A stretch of DNA of 64,000 nt from assembly GCA_003279655.1 (NCBI GenBank), contig QCHI01000002.1, positions 62,001-126,000 on the forward strand, written 5' to 3'. This document shows, piece after piece, positions 50,489 through 61,071 of this stretch. Each line of letters starts with the position of its first letter. The first letter of the stretch is position 1. Origin of the DNA: Prochlorococcus sp. AG-402-A21 (GTDB lineage: Bacteria; Cyanobacteriota; Cyanobacteriia; PCC-6307; Cyanobiaceae). Under the pieces are notes generated by a model. That model did no database searches. It saw only the letters and a program-made list of their open reading frames with translations, and had not been told where the DNA came from. A program made the translations under genes and the position numbers.

Positions 50489-51235
50489 ATGGCATTTTCA
50501 GATACTCATGGTTCGAGTTTTGTGATGATATTACTTTTGTTTTGTTTTGCCGTTATTCATAGTGGTGGAGCTGCTTTAAGGGGCCGGGCGGAAGGTTTGA
50601 TTGGTGCAAGAGCTTGGAGATTGATTTTTGCTTTTGCAAGTGTTCCTTCAGCAGTTATTTTGGTAGGTTATTTTATTGCTCATCGTTACGATGGAGTTAG
50701 ATTTTGGAATTTGCAAGGGGTTAACGAACTAATTCCAATGATTTGGATTTTGAGTGCAATTAGTTTTCTTTTCCTATACCCAGCTACATATAACCTTTTA
50801 GAAATTCCAGCTGTTCTTAAACCCAAAATTAGAATTTATGCTACTGGGATTATTAGAGTCACTCGCCATCCGCAGGCAGTTGGTCAAATCATTTGGTGCT
50901 TTGCGCATTTGCTTTGGATAGGCACAAGTTTTACACTTGTGACTTGCTTGGGATTAATTGCTCATCATTTATTTGCTATCTGGCATGGTGATAGAAGACT
51001 TAGCCTCAAATTTGGACAAGAATTTGAGGATGTGAAGAAAAAAACATCAGTATTTCCATTCTTAGCTGTGTTGGATGGACGACAAAAATTAGAAATCAAA
51101 GAATTTCTTAGGCCTTCTCAAATGGGCATTCTCATTGCAGTGTTCTTTTTTTGGTGGTCCCATAAATTTATTTCTGTTGGAGCTCAGAAGTTTCTCTCTT
51201 TTGATTTCACTGAATTACTAGCAAGAATTGCCTAA
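50489..51235 (+). CDS. NnrU family membrane protein
   Basis: VIHSGGAALRGRAEGLIGARAWRLIFAFASVPSAVILVGYFIAHRYDGVRFW, TRHPQAVGQIIWCFAHLLW. Confidence 0.88.
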   Translation: MAFSDTHGSSFVMILLLFCFAVIHSGGAALRGRAEGLIGARAWRLIFAFASVPSAVILVGYFIAHRYDGVRFWNLQGVNELIPMIWILSAISFLFLYPATYNLLEIPAVLKPKIRIYATGIIRVTRHPQAVGQIIWCFAHLLWIGTSFTLVTCLGLIAHHLFAIWHGDRRLSLKFGQEFEDVKKKTSVFPFLAVLDGRQKLEIKEFLRPSQMGILIAVFFFWWSHKFISVGAQKFLSFDFTELLARIA

Positions 51236-51260
51236 AATCATTTCAATATGATTTAGCTGG

Positions 51261-53267
51261 ATGCATTCGGCTGCAGATTTTGCTTGGTTAATTCCTCTTC
51301 TGCCTCTTTGTGGGGCAGTTTTGATTGGTTTGGGATTAATTAGCTTTAACGATCTTTTTAATCGTTCACGAAAACCCGTTGCAATAACTCTTTTAACTTC
51401 TTTAGGTGCCTCTGCATTTATTAGTTATGCAGTTTTGGTTGAGCAACTTTCAGGTAATCCTCCAGTTGAGCACTTGTTTGTATGGGCAAGTGCAGGTTCT
51501 TTTGAGTTGCCGATGGGATATGTGATTGATCCTTTAGCGGCAGTCATGCTTGCTCTTGTGACGACAATTGCTTTCTTAGTAATGATTTATTCCCATGGTT
51601 ATATGGCACATGATCCTGGGTATGTTCGTTTTTTTACTTATTTAGCCTTGTTTAGCAGTTCTATGCTTGGGCTAATAGTAAGTCCAAATTTGCTAGAGAT
51701 ATACGTTTTTTGGGAATTAGTCGGAATGTGTTCCTATTTACTTGTTGGATTTTGGTACGACAGAGATGGTGCTGCGCATGCCGCGCAAAAGGCTTTTATC
51801 GTTAACAGAGTAGGTGACTTTGGCCTGTTACTTGGCATCTTGGGTCTTTTTTGGGCAACTGGAAGTTTTGATTTTCATGGAATTGCTGACGGTTTATCAG
51901 AGTCAGTCAGTTCTGGGACAGTGCCAATATGGGCGGCTTTGACTCTTTGCATACTTGTTTTTATGGGACCAATGGCAAAGTCTGCACAATTCCCTCTGCA
52001 TGTCTGGTTGCCTGACGCAATGGAAGGTCCAACTCCAATTTCTGCCCTCATTCATGCAGCAACAATGGTTGCAGCGGGAGTGTTTTTAGTAGCAAGGCTT
52101 GATCCTTTGTTTAGCCAATTTCCTTTTGTTGGATTGTTTATAGCAATTATTGGAACTGTTACTTGTTTTTTAGGTGCATCAATTGCTTTAACACAAATGG
52201 ATTTAAAAAAGGGATTGGCTTACAGCACAGTTTCTCAACTCGGATACATGATGCTTGCAATGGGATGTGGAGCACCAGTTGCAGGCATGTTCCATTTGGT
52301 TACCCATGCATGTTTTAAGGCAATGTTATTCCTTGGTTCAGGTTCAGTTATTCATGCAATGGAGGAGGTTGTTGGTCATGAACCAATTCTTGCTCAAGAC
52401 ATGAGATTAATGGGTGGTTTACGCAAAAAAATGCCTATTACGGCAATAACTTTTTTTATTGGTTGCATTGCCATTAGCGGTATTCCTCCTCTTGCGGGTT
52501 TTTGGAGTAAAGATGAAATTCTTGGCCAAGCTTTTAATAGTTTTCCAATACTTTGGTTTATTGGTTTTTTAACTGCAGGAATGACAGCTTTTTATATGTT
52601 TCGTCTATATTTCCTGACTTTTGAAGGAGACTTTCGAGGCGAAAACCAAAACATGCAGCTTTCTTTGCTTGCTCTAGCAGGTAAAGAAAAAGATGATGAG
52701 CATGAAGATCATGAAATTGGCAAGATACATGAATCTGCTTGGCCTATGACAGTCCCCTTATCAGTTTTGGCAATTCCTTCTGTCCTGATTGGATTTATAG
52801 GAGTTCCTTGGAACAGCATTTTTGCCAACTTGTTAGACCCCCATGAGGCTATTGAAGCAGCAGAAAAGTTTAGTTGGGGAGAATTTCTCCCACTTGCAAT
52901 TGCCTCTGTAGCTATCTCATCTGCAGGCATATTATTGGCCGTTTTTACTTATTATTCGAAACGACTTGATCTTGGTGTTTCTTTATCCAAAAAGTATCCT
53001 CAAATCAATGCATTTCTACAGAACAAATGGTACCTAGATGATATTAATGATAAAATTTTTGTAAAAGGCAGTAGAAAGCTCGCAAGAGAAGTACTTGAAG
53101 TAGATGCAAAAGTAGTTGATGGAGTGGTAAATCTGACTGGATTATTGACTCTTGGTAGTGGAGAAGGACTTAAATATTTTGAGACAGGAAGAGCTCAGTT
53201 TTACGCATTGATTGTTTTTGGAGGAGTGATTGCATTAGTCGCACTTTTTGGCGTTATGGGAGCTTAA
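51261..53267 (+). CDS. ndhF: NAD(P)H-quinone oxidoreductase subunit 5 (NdhF)
   Basis: LLEIYVFWELVGMCSYLLVGFWYDR, FPLHVWLPDAMEGPTPISALIHAATMVAAGVFLVAR. Confidence 0.95.
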   Translation: MHSAADFAWLIPLLPLCGAVLIGLGLISFNDLFNRSRKPVAITLLTSLGASAFISYAVLVEQLSGNPPVEHLFVWASAGSFELPMGYVIDPLAAVMLALVTTIAFLVMIYSHGYMAHDPGYVRFFTYLALFSSSMLGLIVSPNLLEIYVFWELVGMCSYLLVGFWYDRDGAAHAAQKAFIVNRVGDFGLLLGILGLFWATGSFDFHGIADGLSESVSSGTVPIWAALTLCILVFMGPMAKSAQFPLHVWLPDAMEGPTPISALIHAATMVAAGVFLVARLDPLFSQFPFVGLFIAIIGTVTCFLGASIALTQMDLKKGLAYSTVSQLGYMMLAMGCGAPVAGMFHLVTHACFKAMLFLGSGSVIHAMEEVVGHEPILAQDMRLMGGLRKKMPITAITFFIGCIAISGIPPLAGFWSKDEILGQAFNSFPILWFIGFLTAGMTAFYMFRLYFLTFEGDFRGENQNMQLSLLALAGKEKDDEHEDHEIGKIHESAWPMTVPLSVLAIPSVLIGFIGVPWNSIFANLLDPHEAIEAAEKFSWGEFLPLAIASVAISSAGILLAVFTYYSKRLDLGVSLSKKYPQINAFLQNKWYLDDINDKIFVKGSRKLAREVLEVDAKVVDGVVNLTGLLTLGSGEGLKYFETGRAQFYALIVFGGVIALVALFGVMGA

Positions 53268-53366
53268 TTTACATAATTTTTTTAGGTGTGTGTTTCATCC
53301 CCTATCTAGAGGGTGCCAATAATCTCATAATTTCTAAACTCAAAAAGTGGTGATTAATTTCGAGTC

Positions 53367-55022
53367 TTGGAATTCGCTCTCAATGCAAGTTTAAACCTAG
53401 GAACAACGCTGATTCCTGAGCCAATTCAAGCCGATTTTCCTTGGTTAAGTTTATCCATATTTTTTCCCATTGTTGGGGCATTAATTGTTCCTTTTATTCC
53501 AGATAAAGGCGAAGGAAAAGAAGTTAGATGGTATGCCCTAATAATTGCTTTAATTACTTTTCTAATTACTGTTGCGGCTTACTTCAAAGGTTTTGATCCA
53601 AGTCAAGAAGGCTTGCAGTTATATGAAAAAGTTAGTTGGCTCCCAGATCTAGGATTGACTTGGTCTGTTGGCGCAGATGGCTTGTCAATGCCATTGATCT
53701 TGCTTACAAGTTTCATAACTTCTCTTGCGGTTTTGGCAGCGTGGCCAGTTAGCTATAAACCAAAATTATTTTTCTTTTTAATCCTCGCTATGGACGGTGG
53801 GCAGATAGCAGTATTTGCTGTTCAAGATATGTTGCTTTTCTTTCTGGCTTGGGAATTGGAGTTATTCCCGGTGTATTTATTTCTTGCAATCTGGGGCGGA
53901 AAGAAAAGGCAATATGCAGCGACCAAATTTATTATCTACACAGCAGGCAGCTCGTTATTTATTCTCCTTGCTGGTCTTGCAATGGGTTTCTTTCAAGGGG
54001 GAGGAATACCAGATTTCGGTTATACCCATTTAGCTCAGCAAAATTTTGGTAAGGGGTTTCAACTGCTTTGTTATTCAGGATTGCTAATAGCTTTTGGGGT
54101 CAAACTTCCTATTGTTCCTCTTCATACTTGGTTGCCAGACGCGCATGGAGAGGCCACTGCTCCCGTACATATGCTCTTAGCAGGAATATTGTTAAAAATG
54201 GGTGGATATGCTCTTCTTAGATTTAATGCACAATTATTGCCTGATGCTCATGCTCAATTTGCACCATTGTTAATTGTTCTTGGAGTAGTAAATATTATTT
54301 ATGCAGCTTTAACTTCTTTTGCTCAAAGAAATTTAAAAAGGAAAATTGCTTATAGCTCAATCAGTCATATGGGTTTTGTTTTGATAGGTATTGGAAGCTT
54401 TAGTTCTTTAGGAACTAGTGGCGCAATGTTGCAAATGGTTAGCCACGGTTTAATAGGAGCAAGTTTGTTTTTCCTTGTTGGTGCAACTTACGACAGAACA
54501 CACACGCTTCAATTAGATGAGATGGGTGGTATTGGACAAAATATGAGGATTATGTTTGCTTTATGGACTGCTTGCGCTTTTGCTTCTCTTGCTTTACCTG
54601 GAATGAGTGGATTTATCTCAGAATTAATGGTCTTCGTTGGGTTCGTAACTGATTCAGTTTATACACTCCCATTTAGAATTGTTGTTGCTTCTTTAGCAGC
54701 AATTGGAGTCATTTTGACGCCTATATATTTGTTATCGATGCTGAGAGAGATTTTCTTCGGGAAAGCAAACCCCAAGTTAATATCTAAAGCAAAGTTGGTA
54801 GATGCAGAACCTAGAGAAATTTATATTATTGCTTGTTTATTAGTTCCAATTATTGGGATTGGGCTGTATCCAAAAATTATGACAGATACTTATATTTCAT
54901 CAATTGATGGATTGGTTAAAAGAGATTTGTTAGCCGTTGAGAGAATTAGAAGTGATCAAGCAACAATTATTAGTAATACAAACTTATCAATTGGGACGCT
55001 TGAGGCTCCTATCTTAAATTGA
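53367..55022 (+). CDS. ndhD: NAD(P)H-quinone oxidoreductase chain 4 (NdhD)
   Basis: [73 protein letters not shown] start. Confidence 0.95.
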   Translation: MEFALNASLNLGTTLIPEPIQADFPWLSLSIFFPIVGALIVPFIPDKGEGKEVRWYALIIALITFLITVAAYFKGFDPSQEGLQLYEKVSWLPDLGLTWSVGADGLSMPLILLTSFITSLAVLAAWPVSYKPKLFFFLILAMDGGQIAVFAVQDMLLFFLAWELELFPVYLFLAIWGGKKRQYAATKFIIYTAGSSLFILLAGLAMGFFQGGGIPDFGYTHLAQQNFGKGFQLLCYSGLLIAFGVKLPIVPLHTWLPDAHGEATAPVHMLLAGILLKMGGYALLRFNAQLLPDAHAQFAPLLIVLGVVNIIYAALTSFAQRNLKRKIAYSSISHMGFVLIGIGSFSSLGTSGAMLQMVSHGLIGASLFFLVGATYDRTHTLQLDEMGGIGQNMRIMFALWTACAFASLALPGMSGFISELMVFVGFVTDSVYTLPFRIVVASLAAIGVILTPIYLLSMLREIFFGKANPKLISKAKLVDAEPREIYIIACLLVPIIGIGLYPKIMTDTYISSIDGLVKRDLLAVERIRSDQATIISNTNLSIGTLEAPILN

Positions 55023-55086
55023 AAATTATTTCACCTGGCATCACATGTATTAAAGAGATAAATTGCCTTTAGATTCTTAGTTCTAA

Positions 55087-55980
55087 TTGCAAGTTGATCT
55101 ATTAACTCAAACTGCAGATTCTGGAGCGAGACTTGCTATACGTTTATTGCAAGATGCTGCTCAAAGAGGAGATATTGATCCCTGGGATGTGGATGTCATT
55201 CCAGTTGTAGATGGTTTTTTAGATCAACTTAAACAGCGTATTGAAATTCCAAAAAAAATTTCAAAACATTTCAGTCAAAATGGAGGAAGTTATGAGGTTG
55301 ATCTCGCTCAGAGTAGTGAGGCTTTTTTAGCGGCTTCTGTACTGGTTGGTTTAAAGGCGGAGGTCTTGGAGGCTGAAATATTTTCAGTTGATATGGAGAT
55401 TGAAGATGATTCAGACTGTGATTTTGGTGAACAGGGTTGGTTAGATGACAGTTTTCAACTACCTCTTCGACCAGAGAGACACCTTTTCAGAAGGCCAGTG
55501 GCACCTCCGCCATTTAGAAGGCCAGTTACTCTTGGAGAATTAATAAATCAGCTTGAGACAATTGCAGAATCTTTGAAAAATGATGAGTTACAAAATCGCA
55601 GAAAATTTCGACAAAAAAAATTAAGCAACAGGGAAGTTATTTCTCAAGTTTCATCTCTTGCTCATAGAGAAAAATTACCTGAAACCACCGCTGCTCTTGC
55701 GATTTTTATAAATAAGTGGGAGCAGGCTTTGCACTGGGTTGATTTTGAATTATTAGTCGAGAAGTGGAAAGAAAATTCTGCCTCAGACGATTTAGATACC
55801 GATAGAGTCGGAGTCTTTTGGGCTTTATTGTTTTTATGCTCTCAGGGCAAGGTGGAGATTAATCAAAAAGGTTCTTTATTCTCTCCAATAAGTTTAAAGA
55901 GGCTTTTGGAGCCAGGAATGGTTGCTCAACTTCCCCTTGCTTCTTTAGACGTGACAGATGGCTCGCCGGCTGCTGCTTAG
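55087..55980 (+). CDS. scpA: Segregation and condensation protein A
   Basis: ARLAIRLLQDAAQRGDIDPWDVDVIPVVDGFLDQLKQ..., EAFLAASVLVGLKAEVLEAEI; TTG start. Confidence 0.85.
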   Translation: MQVDLLTQTADSGARLAIRLLQDAAQRGDIDPWDVDVIPVVDGFLDQLKQRIEIPKKISKHFSQNGGSYEVDLAQSSEAFLAASVLVGLKAEVLEAEIFSVDMEIEDDSDCDFGEQGWLDDSFQLPLRPERHLFRRPVAPPPFRRPVTLGELINQLETIAESLKNDELQNRRKFRQKKLSNREVISQVSSLAHREKLPETTAALAIFINKWEQALHWVDFELLVEKWKENSASDDLDTDRVGVFWALLFLCSQGKVEINQKGSLFSPISLKRLLEPGMVAQLPLASLDVTDGSPAAA

Positions 55981-56036
55981 CTCATTGTGGAGGCAGCATT
56001 CTATGTTGTCATTGTGTAGCTTCGGTTAAACCGCCT

Positions 56037-57215
56037 ATGAAGGCGATGATCCTGGCGGCTGGGAAAGGAACCCGAGTTCAGCCGATCACGCATGTGATTC
56101 CAAAGCCAATGATTCCTATCCTTCAGAAACCTGTGATGGAGTTTCTGTTGGAACTTCTTAAGGAGCACGGTTTTACTGAGGTTATGGTTAATGTTTCACA
56201 TTTAGCAGAAGAAATAGAAAATTATTTTCGGGATGGACAAAGATTTGGAGTTGAAATTGCATACAGCTTTGAAGGGCGTATTGAAGATGGAGAATTAATT
56301 GGAGATGCACTTGGCTCAGCGGGCGGGCTGAAGAAAATCCAAGATTTTCAAAAGTTTTTTGATGATACTTTTGTCGTTTTGTGTGGAGATGCACTAATTG
56401 ATTTAGATTTATCTGAGGCTGTCAAACGACATAAAGAGAAAGGAGCTCTAGCTAGCTTGATTACTAAACGTGTTTCAAAAGATCAAGTAAGTAGTTATGG
56501 CGTTGTTGTAACTGACGAAGAAGATCGTGTTAAAGCTTTTCAAGAAAAACCTTCCATAGATAATGCACTTGGAGATACGATTAATACTGGAATTTATTTA
56601 TTTGAGCCTGAAATTTTTAATTATATTCCGTCTGGAAGACCCTTTGATATTGGCTCAGATTTGTTTCCAAAACTAGTAGAAGAAGGAGCATCTTTTTATG
56701 CTTTACCTATGGATTTTGAGTGGGTTGATATTGGTAAAGTCCCGGATTATTGGAGGGCAATAAGGAATGTACTTAAAGGTGACGTTAGACAGGTTGAAAT
56801 ACCAGGGAAGCAGGTGAGACCTGGGATCTATACTGGTTTAAATGTTGCAGCTAATTGGGATAAAATAAATGTGAAAGGACCTATATATGTTGGTGGAATG
56901 ACAAGAATTGAAGATGGTGTGACAATCGTTGGTCCTTCAATGATTGGTCCGAGTTGTTGTATTTGTGAAGGCGCAACAATTGATAATTCAATAATCTTTG
57001 ATTATTCATTGATTGGACCCGGAGTACAACTTGTAGAAAAGTTAGTTTTTGGAAGATATTGTGTTGGTAAAGAAGGTGATCACTTTGATCTACAGGAAGC
57101 CGCTCTAGATTGGTTAATTACTGATGCTAGAAGACAGGACTTGGGAGAACCGTCACCTCAACAAAAAGCAATGGCTGAATTATTAGGAACTGACCTTATA
57201 GGATCTTCTAACTAA
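56037..57215 (+). CDS. NDP-sugar pyrophosphorylase / mannose-1-phosphate guanylyltransferase-like
   Basis: KAMILAAGKGTRVQPITHVIPKPMIPILQKPVMEFLLE, GDALGSAGGLKK, C-terminal hexapeptide (LbH) repeats. Confidence 0.92.
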   Translation: MKAMILAAGKGTRVQPITHVIPKPMIPILQKPVMEFLLELLKEHGFTEVMVNVSHLAEEIENYFRDGQRFGVEIAYSFEGRIEDGELIGDALGSAGGLKKIQDFQKFFDDTFVVLCGDALIDLDLSEAVKRHKEKGALASLITKRVSKDQVSSYGVVVTDEEDRVKAFQEKPSIDNALGDTINTGIYLFEPEIFNYIPSGRPFDIGSDLFPKLVEEGASFYALPMDFEWVDIGKVPDYWRAIRNVLKGDVRQVEIPGKQVRPGIYTGLNVAANWDKINVKGPIYVGGMTRIEDGVTIVGPSMIGPSCCICEGATIDNSIIFDYSLIGPGVQLVEKLVFGRYCVGKEGDHFDLQEAALDWLITDARRQDLGEPSPQQKAMAELLGTDLIGSSN

Positions 57216-58089
57216 TATTTGCTCTTTCTAAAATCATAGGGATTTGTTGTTCTGCTTTAACGGCCATAAGGTGAACTCCTTGAGCAATTCCTAGAAAACT
57301 TTTTACTTGTTCAGCTGCAATAGAGATACCTTCATCAATAGGGTTTGATGAACGCTCAAGTCTGGAAATAATTGATTCTGGTATGCATGCTCCTGGTACT
57401 ACACGATTGATGAATTGGGCATTTTTGGCAGATTTGAGCAGAAAAACCCCAGCTAAAACAGGAATTTGCATAGGTTCAGTTATTTCTTTGCAAAATCTTT
57501 CAAGTACTTTGGGGTCCATAACCATTTGAGTTTGAAGGAAATTTGCACCCGCCTTTTTTTTGAGTTCTATTCTTCTTCTTAAACCATCAAATCCTCTGCA
57601 ATTTGGATCTGCCGCCGCTCCAGCAAATAAATTAGTGGGGCCATCAGGTAACAAACCAGATACGGGATCTATCCCTTTGTTAAGTGATGTGACTTGATCA
57701 ATAAGTTCTAATGAGTTGAAGTCTTGAACTGATTTGGCTTGATATTGGTCTCCTACTCGTACTGGATCACCAGTTAAACAGAGGATATTAGTTATGCCTA
57801 AAGCATGTGCTCCTAGTAATTCGGCTTGTAATGCGATTCGATTTCTATCTCTACATGATAATTGAAGGACTGGTTCAAGATTTGCCTCTAAAAGCAGCTT
57901 GCATAAGGCTAGGCTGCTCATTCTCATAATTGCTCTGCTCCCGTCAGTAACATTAAATCCATGCACAAGGTCATTTAATTTGACGGCTTTTGAGAGGGCT
58001 TCAGCTGTATTACCACCCCTAGGAGGCATGATTTCAGCAGTAATAGCTGATGATCCAGATTCAAGACGATTTTGAAGTTTAGATTTCAC
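57208..58089 (-). CDS. metF: Methylenetetrahydrofolate reductase family protein
   Basis: ITAEIMPPRGGNTAEAL, GFNVTDGSRAIMRMSSLALC, LQLSCRDRNRIALQAELLGAHALGITNILCLTGDP, KKAGANFLQTQMVMD. Confidence 0.85.
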   Translation of the reverse strand: MKSKLQNRLESGSSAITAEIMPPRGGNTAEALSKAVKLNDLVHGFNVTDGSRAIMRMSSLALCKLLLEANLEPVLQLSCRDRNRIALQAELLGAHALGITNILCLTGDPVRVGDQYQAKSVQDFNSLELIDQVTSLNKGIDPVSGLLPDGPTNLFAGAAADPNCRGFDGLRRRIELKKKAGANFLQTQMVMDPKVLERFCKEITEPMQIPVLAGVFLLKSAKNAQFINRVVPGACIPESIISRLERSSNPIDEGISIAAEQVKSFLGIAQGVHLMAVKAEQQIPMILERANIS

Positions 58090-58173
58090 ATGTATTTTTT
58101 ACTAGATAATTACTATCGGTGATTAAAGGCCCTAATCTAAGTAGTATTAATTAATGAGTTGTGAGTGAGGTGA

Positions 58174-58446
58174 ATGTTTACAGGAGAGATCGCTAATTCG
58201 TCCCACATGGGACTCTCTGCTAGGGAAATGGAGATTATTGGATTGGTTGCAGATGGCCTCACTAATCAAGAGATTGCTGAAAAACTGACAATTAGCAAAA
58301 GGACTGTAGACAATCATGTCAGCAATATGTTTACAAAAACAGGTTCAAAAAACAGAGTGGCTTTATTGAACTGGGCAATGGATCATGGAAAGATCTGCAG
58401 GGATGGGTTCAATTGTTGTTCTTTGCCAGATGAATCAGATTCTTAG
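58174..58446 (+). CDS. pedR: Small LuxR-type HTH regulator, PedR-like
   Basis: LSAREMEIIGLVADGLTNQEIAEKLTISKRTVDNHVSNMFTKTGSKNRVALLNWAMDHGKICRDGFNCCSLP; HTH-only 90 aa protein with C-terminal cysteines as in PedR. Confidence 0.8.
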   Translation: MFTGEIANSSHMGLSAREMEIIGLVADGLTNQEIAEKLTISKRTVDNHVSNMFTKTGSKNRVALLNWAMDHGKICRDGFNCCSLPDESDS

Positions 58447-58649
58447 GAGATTGAATTGTTTTCGTCTTCATTAATCTCTAATAGAGGCATTAAAGAGAAT
58501 TCAATAGATGATAAATCAAATAACTTTGCATATGCAATGCATGCTTCCTTGTCAGTACAAGTAAAGCGAAGCATACCTTCTCTGTCATAAAGACCAAACA
58601 AGTCATACCTCCTGCAAAAAATGCATAGGCTGCTAGCTGTTGCTAGCAA
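58443..58649 (-). CDS. Conserved hypothetical small protein
   Basis: 68 aa: CIFCRRYDLFGLYDREGMLRFTCTDKEACIAYAKLFDL; composition looks coding. Confidence 0.65.
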   Translation of the reverse strand: MLATASSLCIFCRRYDLFGLYDREGMLRFTCTDKEACIAYAKLFDLSSIEFSLMPLLEINEDENNSIS

Positions 58650-58677
58650 TAATTATAAAGACAATCTAAAGGACAGT

Positions 58678-59190
58678 TTACCCTTTTGCTAATGATCCTT
58701 CCGCTTTCATCCGATCTTTTAATGACAACTCTGAAATAGGTGTTTTTGCAAGAGAGGCATTACTTAATGACTTGATTCCAGTAATTTCTTGACCACACCA
58801 TGATGGAACTTGAATTTCTTCGGATTCAGAATTCAATTCAATTTCAGCAATTTTTAAAGAAGAATTTGACCCATAAAAAAGATCAACTACCCAATCTTTT
58901 TTATTTATTTTTAGCTGATAACGAGTTTTGGTGATTTTATATTTTGATAATTTTATTAATTCAATAGCATCTTTAATAGGGATTGAATATTCAAACTCAT
59001 AGTTTACTAATTTATTTAAAGAGGACTTTAATGTTATGTATCCTTTATTGTTGTTTATTGTTCTGACTCGCGTAGCCCATTCATCGATACTTGAATTTAA
59101 ATACGCTTGACTAAAATCTTCACTAAGTATTGCCTGAGATTTCCACTCTTCATTTTCAACTAAGAATCTTCTTTCAATCTCTATTCCCAT
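58678..59190 (-). CDS. CYTH domain protein
   Basis: GIEIERRFLVENEEWKS signature, ATRVRTINNNKGYITLK, YEFEYSIPI, KTRYQLKINKKDWVVDLFYG, IAEIEL. Confidence 0.93.
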   Translation of the reverse strand: MGIEIERRFLVENEEWKSQAILSEDFSQAYLNSSIDEWATRVRTINNNKGYITLKSSLNKLVNYEFEYSIPIKDAIELIKLSKYKITKTRYQLKINKKDWVVDLFYGSNSSLKIAEIELNSESEEIQVPSWCGQEITGIKSLSNASLAKTPISELSLKDRMKAEGSLAKG

Positions 59191-60095
59191 TATTTATTGT
59201 TTTCATTAAGGCTACTGGCCCAATGAAGTTTTTGAGTGATTGTTTTATAGTAAGAAAGATTTTCATCTAAAATTATTATTGAGGTTGAGTGATTAGATTT
59301 CTTTATTAGGCATGTATCATTATCTTCAATTAGACATCCACTAGTTCCATCTAACCATAATTTTATTTTTTGCTTCTTTCCTCTGATTGGTTTTATTATT
59401 AATTGAGACTCAGGAGGGACCACGATCGGTCTACTGGCCAAACTCATTGGACATATAGCACTAACTATTATTCCATCTAAGGAAGGGTGGATTATTGGCC
59501 CTCCTGCGGCCATAGAGTAAGCAGTAGAGCCTGTTGGGGTCGAGAAGATAAGTCCGTCCCCTTTATATTTGTCAACAGCTTCACCATCTATCTCAAGCTC
59601 AAGGCTGCAAGTAGGTGTAATTTCCTCTGTGCAAGATCGTAAATAAAAATCATTGAGTGCAAAAAATGATCTTTTAATTTTGCTTTCATGATTAATATTT
59701 TTGGTAAATACAGTTGCTTCAAGCATCATTCTTTTTTGTATATTAAATCTATTATTTGAAACTCTTTCCCAAAAATTCGCTTGCTTTAAGATATTACGAT
59801 CGTGTGTCAGAAAGCCTAGATTACCTCCAACATTGAAACTTAAAATAGGTATATTTTTTGGGGATAAAAATCTGGCGGCTCTTAAAACTGTTCCATCACC
59901 TCCTAAAACTAGAGTGATTTCTGGTAAAACCTCAGATACTGAAAATAATTGATTAATATTATTGCTTTCGTTACTTAGTTCTGAAAATAAAACTTTTTTT
60001 CCATAACCTTCAATTATTCTCTTACAATTTAGGGTCTCTTTATATGCAGTATCGCTATCTGATCTATATAAGATCCAGATCAGATTTGTTTTCAT
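59190..60095 (-). CDS. nadK: NAD kinase
   Basis: LVLGGDGTVLRAARFL, FNVGGNLGFLTH, YKGDGLIFSTPTGSTAYSMAAGGPIIHP. Confidence 0.95.
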   Translation of the reverse strand: MKTNLIWILYRSDSDTAYKETLNCKRIIEGYGKKVLFSELSNESNNINQLFSVSEVLPEITLVLGGDGTVLRAARFLSPKNIPILSFNVGGNLGFLTHDRNILKQANFWERVSNNRFNIQKRMMLEATVFTKNINHESKIKRSFFALNDFYLRSCTEEITPTCSLELEIDGEAVDKYKGDGLIFSTPTGSTAYSMAAGGPIIHPSLDGIIVSAICPMSLASRPIVVPPESQLIIKPIRGKKQKIKLWLDGTSGCLIEDNDTCLIKKSNHSTSIIILDENLSYYKTITQKLHWASSLNENNK

Positions 60096-60104
60096 CGATA
60101 ATAC

Positions 60105-60434
60105 CTACCATTTTAGTAGATTAAAACTTTCCATATCAATAGTAACTCTATTTCTATACAATGAAAGTAGTATTGCTAGTCCAACAGCCGCCTCTGCCGC
60201 GGCTACTGTGATAACAAATATTGAAAATACTTGTCCCCTAATGATTGATCCATCTATATATGATGAAAAACTCATAAGATTTATATTCACTGCGTTTAAC
60301 ATTAATTCAATACTCATTAAAACTCGTACAGCATTTCGACTATTTATTAATCCCCAGACACCTGTACAAAAAAGAAATGCAGCAACTATAAGATAAGCTT
60401 GAAGAGGTACTGGCCCAATAGAGTTTTCTAACAT
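60105..60434 (-). CDS. ndhE: NAD(P)H-quinone oxidoreductase subunit K-like chain 4L (NdhE)
   Basis: [60 protein letters not shown]. Confidence 0.95.
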   Translation of the reverse strand: MLENSIGPVPLQAYLIVAAFLFCTGVWGLINSRNAVRVLMSIELMLNAVNINLMSFSSYIDGSIIRGQVFSIFVITVAAAEAAVGLAILLSLYRNRVTIDMESFNLLKW

Positions 60435-60468
60435 CTTTAGTAATTAAATTTTATATATATAATTGAAT

Positions 60469-61071
60469 TCATTTTAAACTAGTTTCGGATAGAAGAGGAA
60501 TTTTCTTGTCACTTAAAGACTTTTGATCTTTGAAATCATTTATATCATCTGTTGGAATTGAGACATCTCTTCTTGCTAATACAATTGCTCCAATCATAGC
60601 CATTAATAATAGAATCGAAGCAAGTTCAAAAGGTAATAAATAATCTGTGAATAAATGTTCACCAATTCTCTCCGTTGCTTCTTCACCAATAGAGGTTGGT
60701 CCAGGTAAGTTCCATTTAGTGGTAATACTAACCCGCAATAATAAAAGTAATAATCCACCACAAACTCCACCAGATATAAATTTTCTGATTTTAAGACCTT
60801 CGATTGGTTTTAACTTTTCTTTCTTATTAACCAACATAATTGCAAATAATATTAAAACATTTACAGCTCCTACATATACAAGAATTTGAGCTGCAGCGAC
60901 AAAACTAGCATTTAGTAAAAGATACAAACCTGCAACAGCCATAAATACTCCGCCTAATAAAAATGCTGAGTAAACAATATTTTCTAGTAAAACCACTGCC
61001 AAACTTCCAGCAACTATGACAGAACTAAGAATTAAAAAGCAAATTAATTCTGTTGAAAAAGCGATATTCAT
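60469..61071 (-). CDS. ndhG: NAD(P)H-quinone oxidoreductase chain 6 (NdhG)
   Basis: GLYLLLNASFVAAAQILVYVGAVNVLILFAIMLVNK. Confidence 0.95.
   Translation of the reverse strand: MNIAFSTELICFLILSSVIVAGSLAVVLLENIVYSAFLLGGVFMAVAGLYLLLNASFVAAAQILVYVGAVNVLILFAIMLVNKKEKLKPIEGLKIRKFISGGVCGGLLLLLLRVSITTKWNLPGPTSIGEEATERIGEHLFTDYLLPFELASILLLMAMIGAIVLARRDVSIPTDDINDFKDQKSLSDKKIPLLSETSLK

Noticed and set aside
53815-54052. Plus-strand ORFs of 72 and 67 aa within ndhD
   Set aside because: Alternative frames of a conserved NDH-1 subunit.
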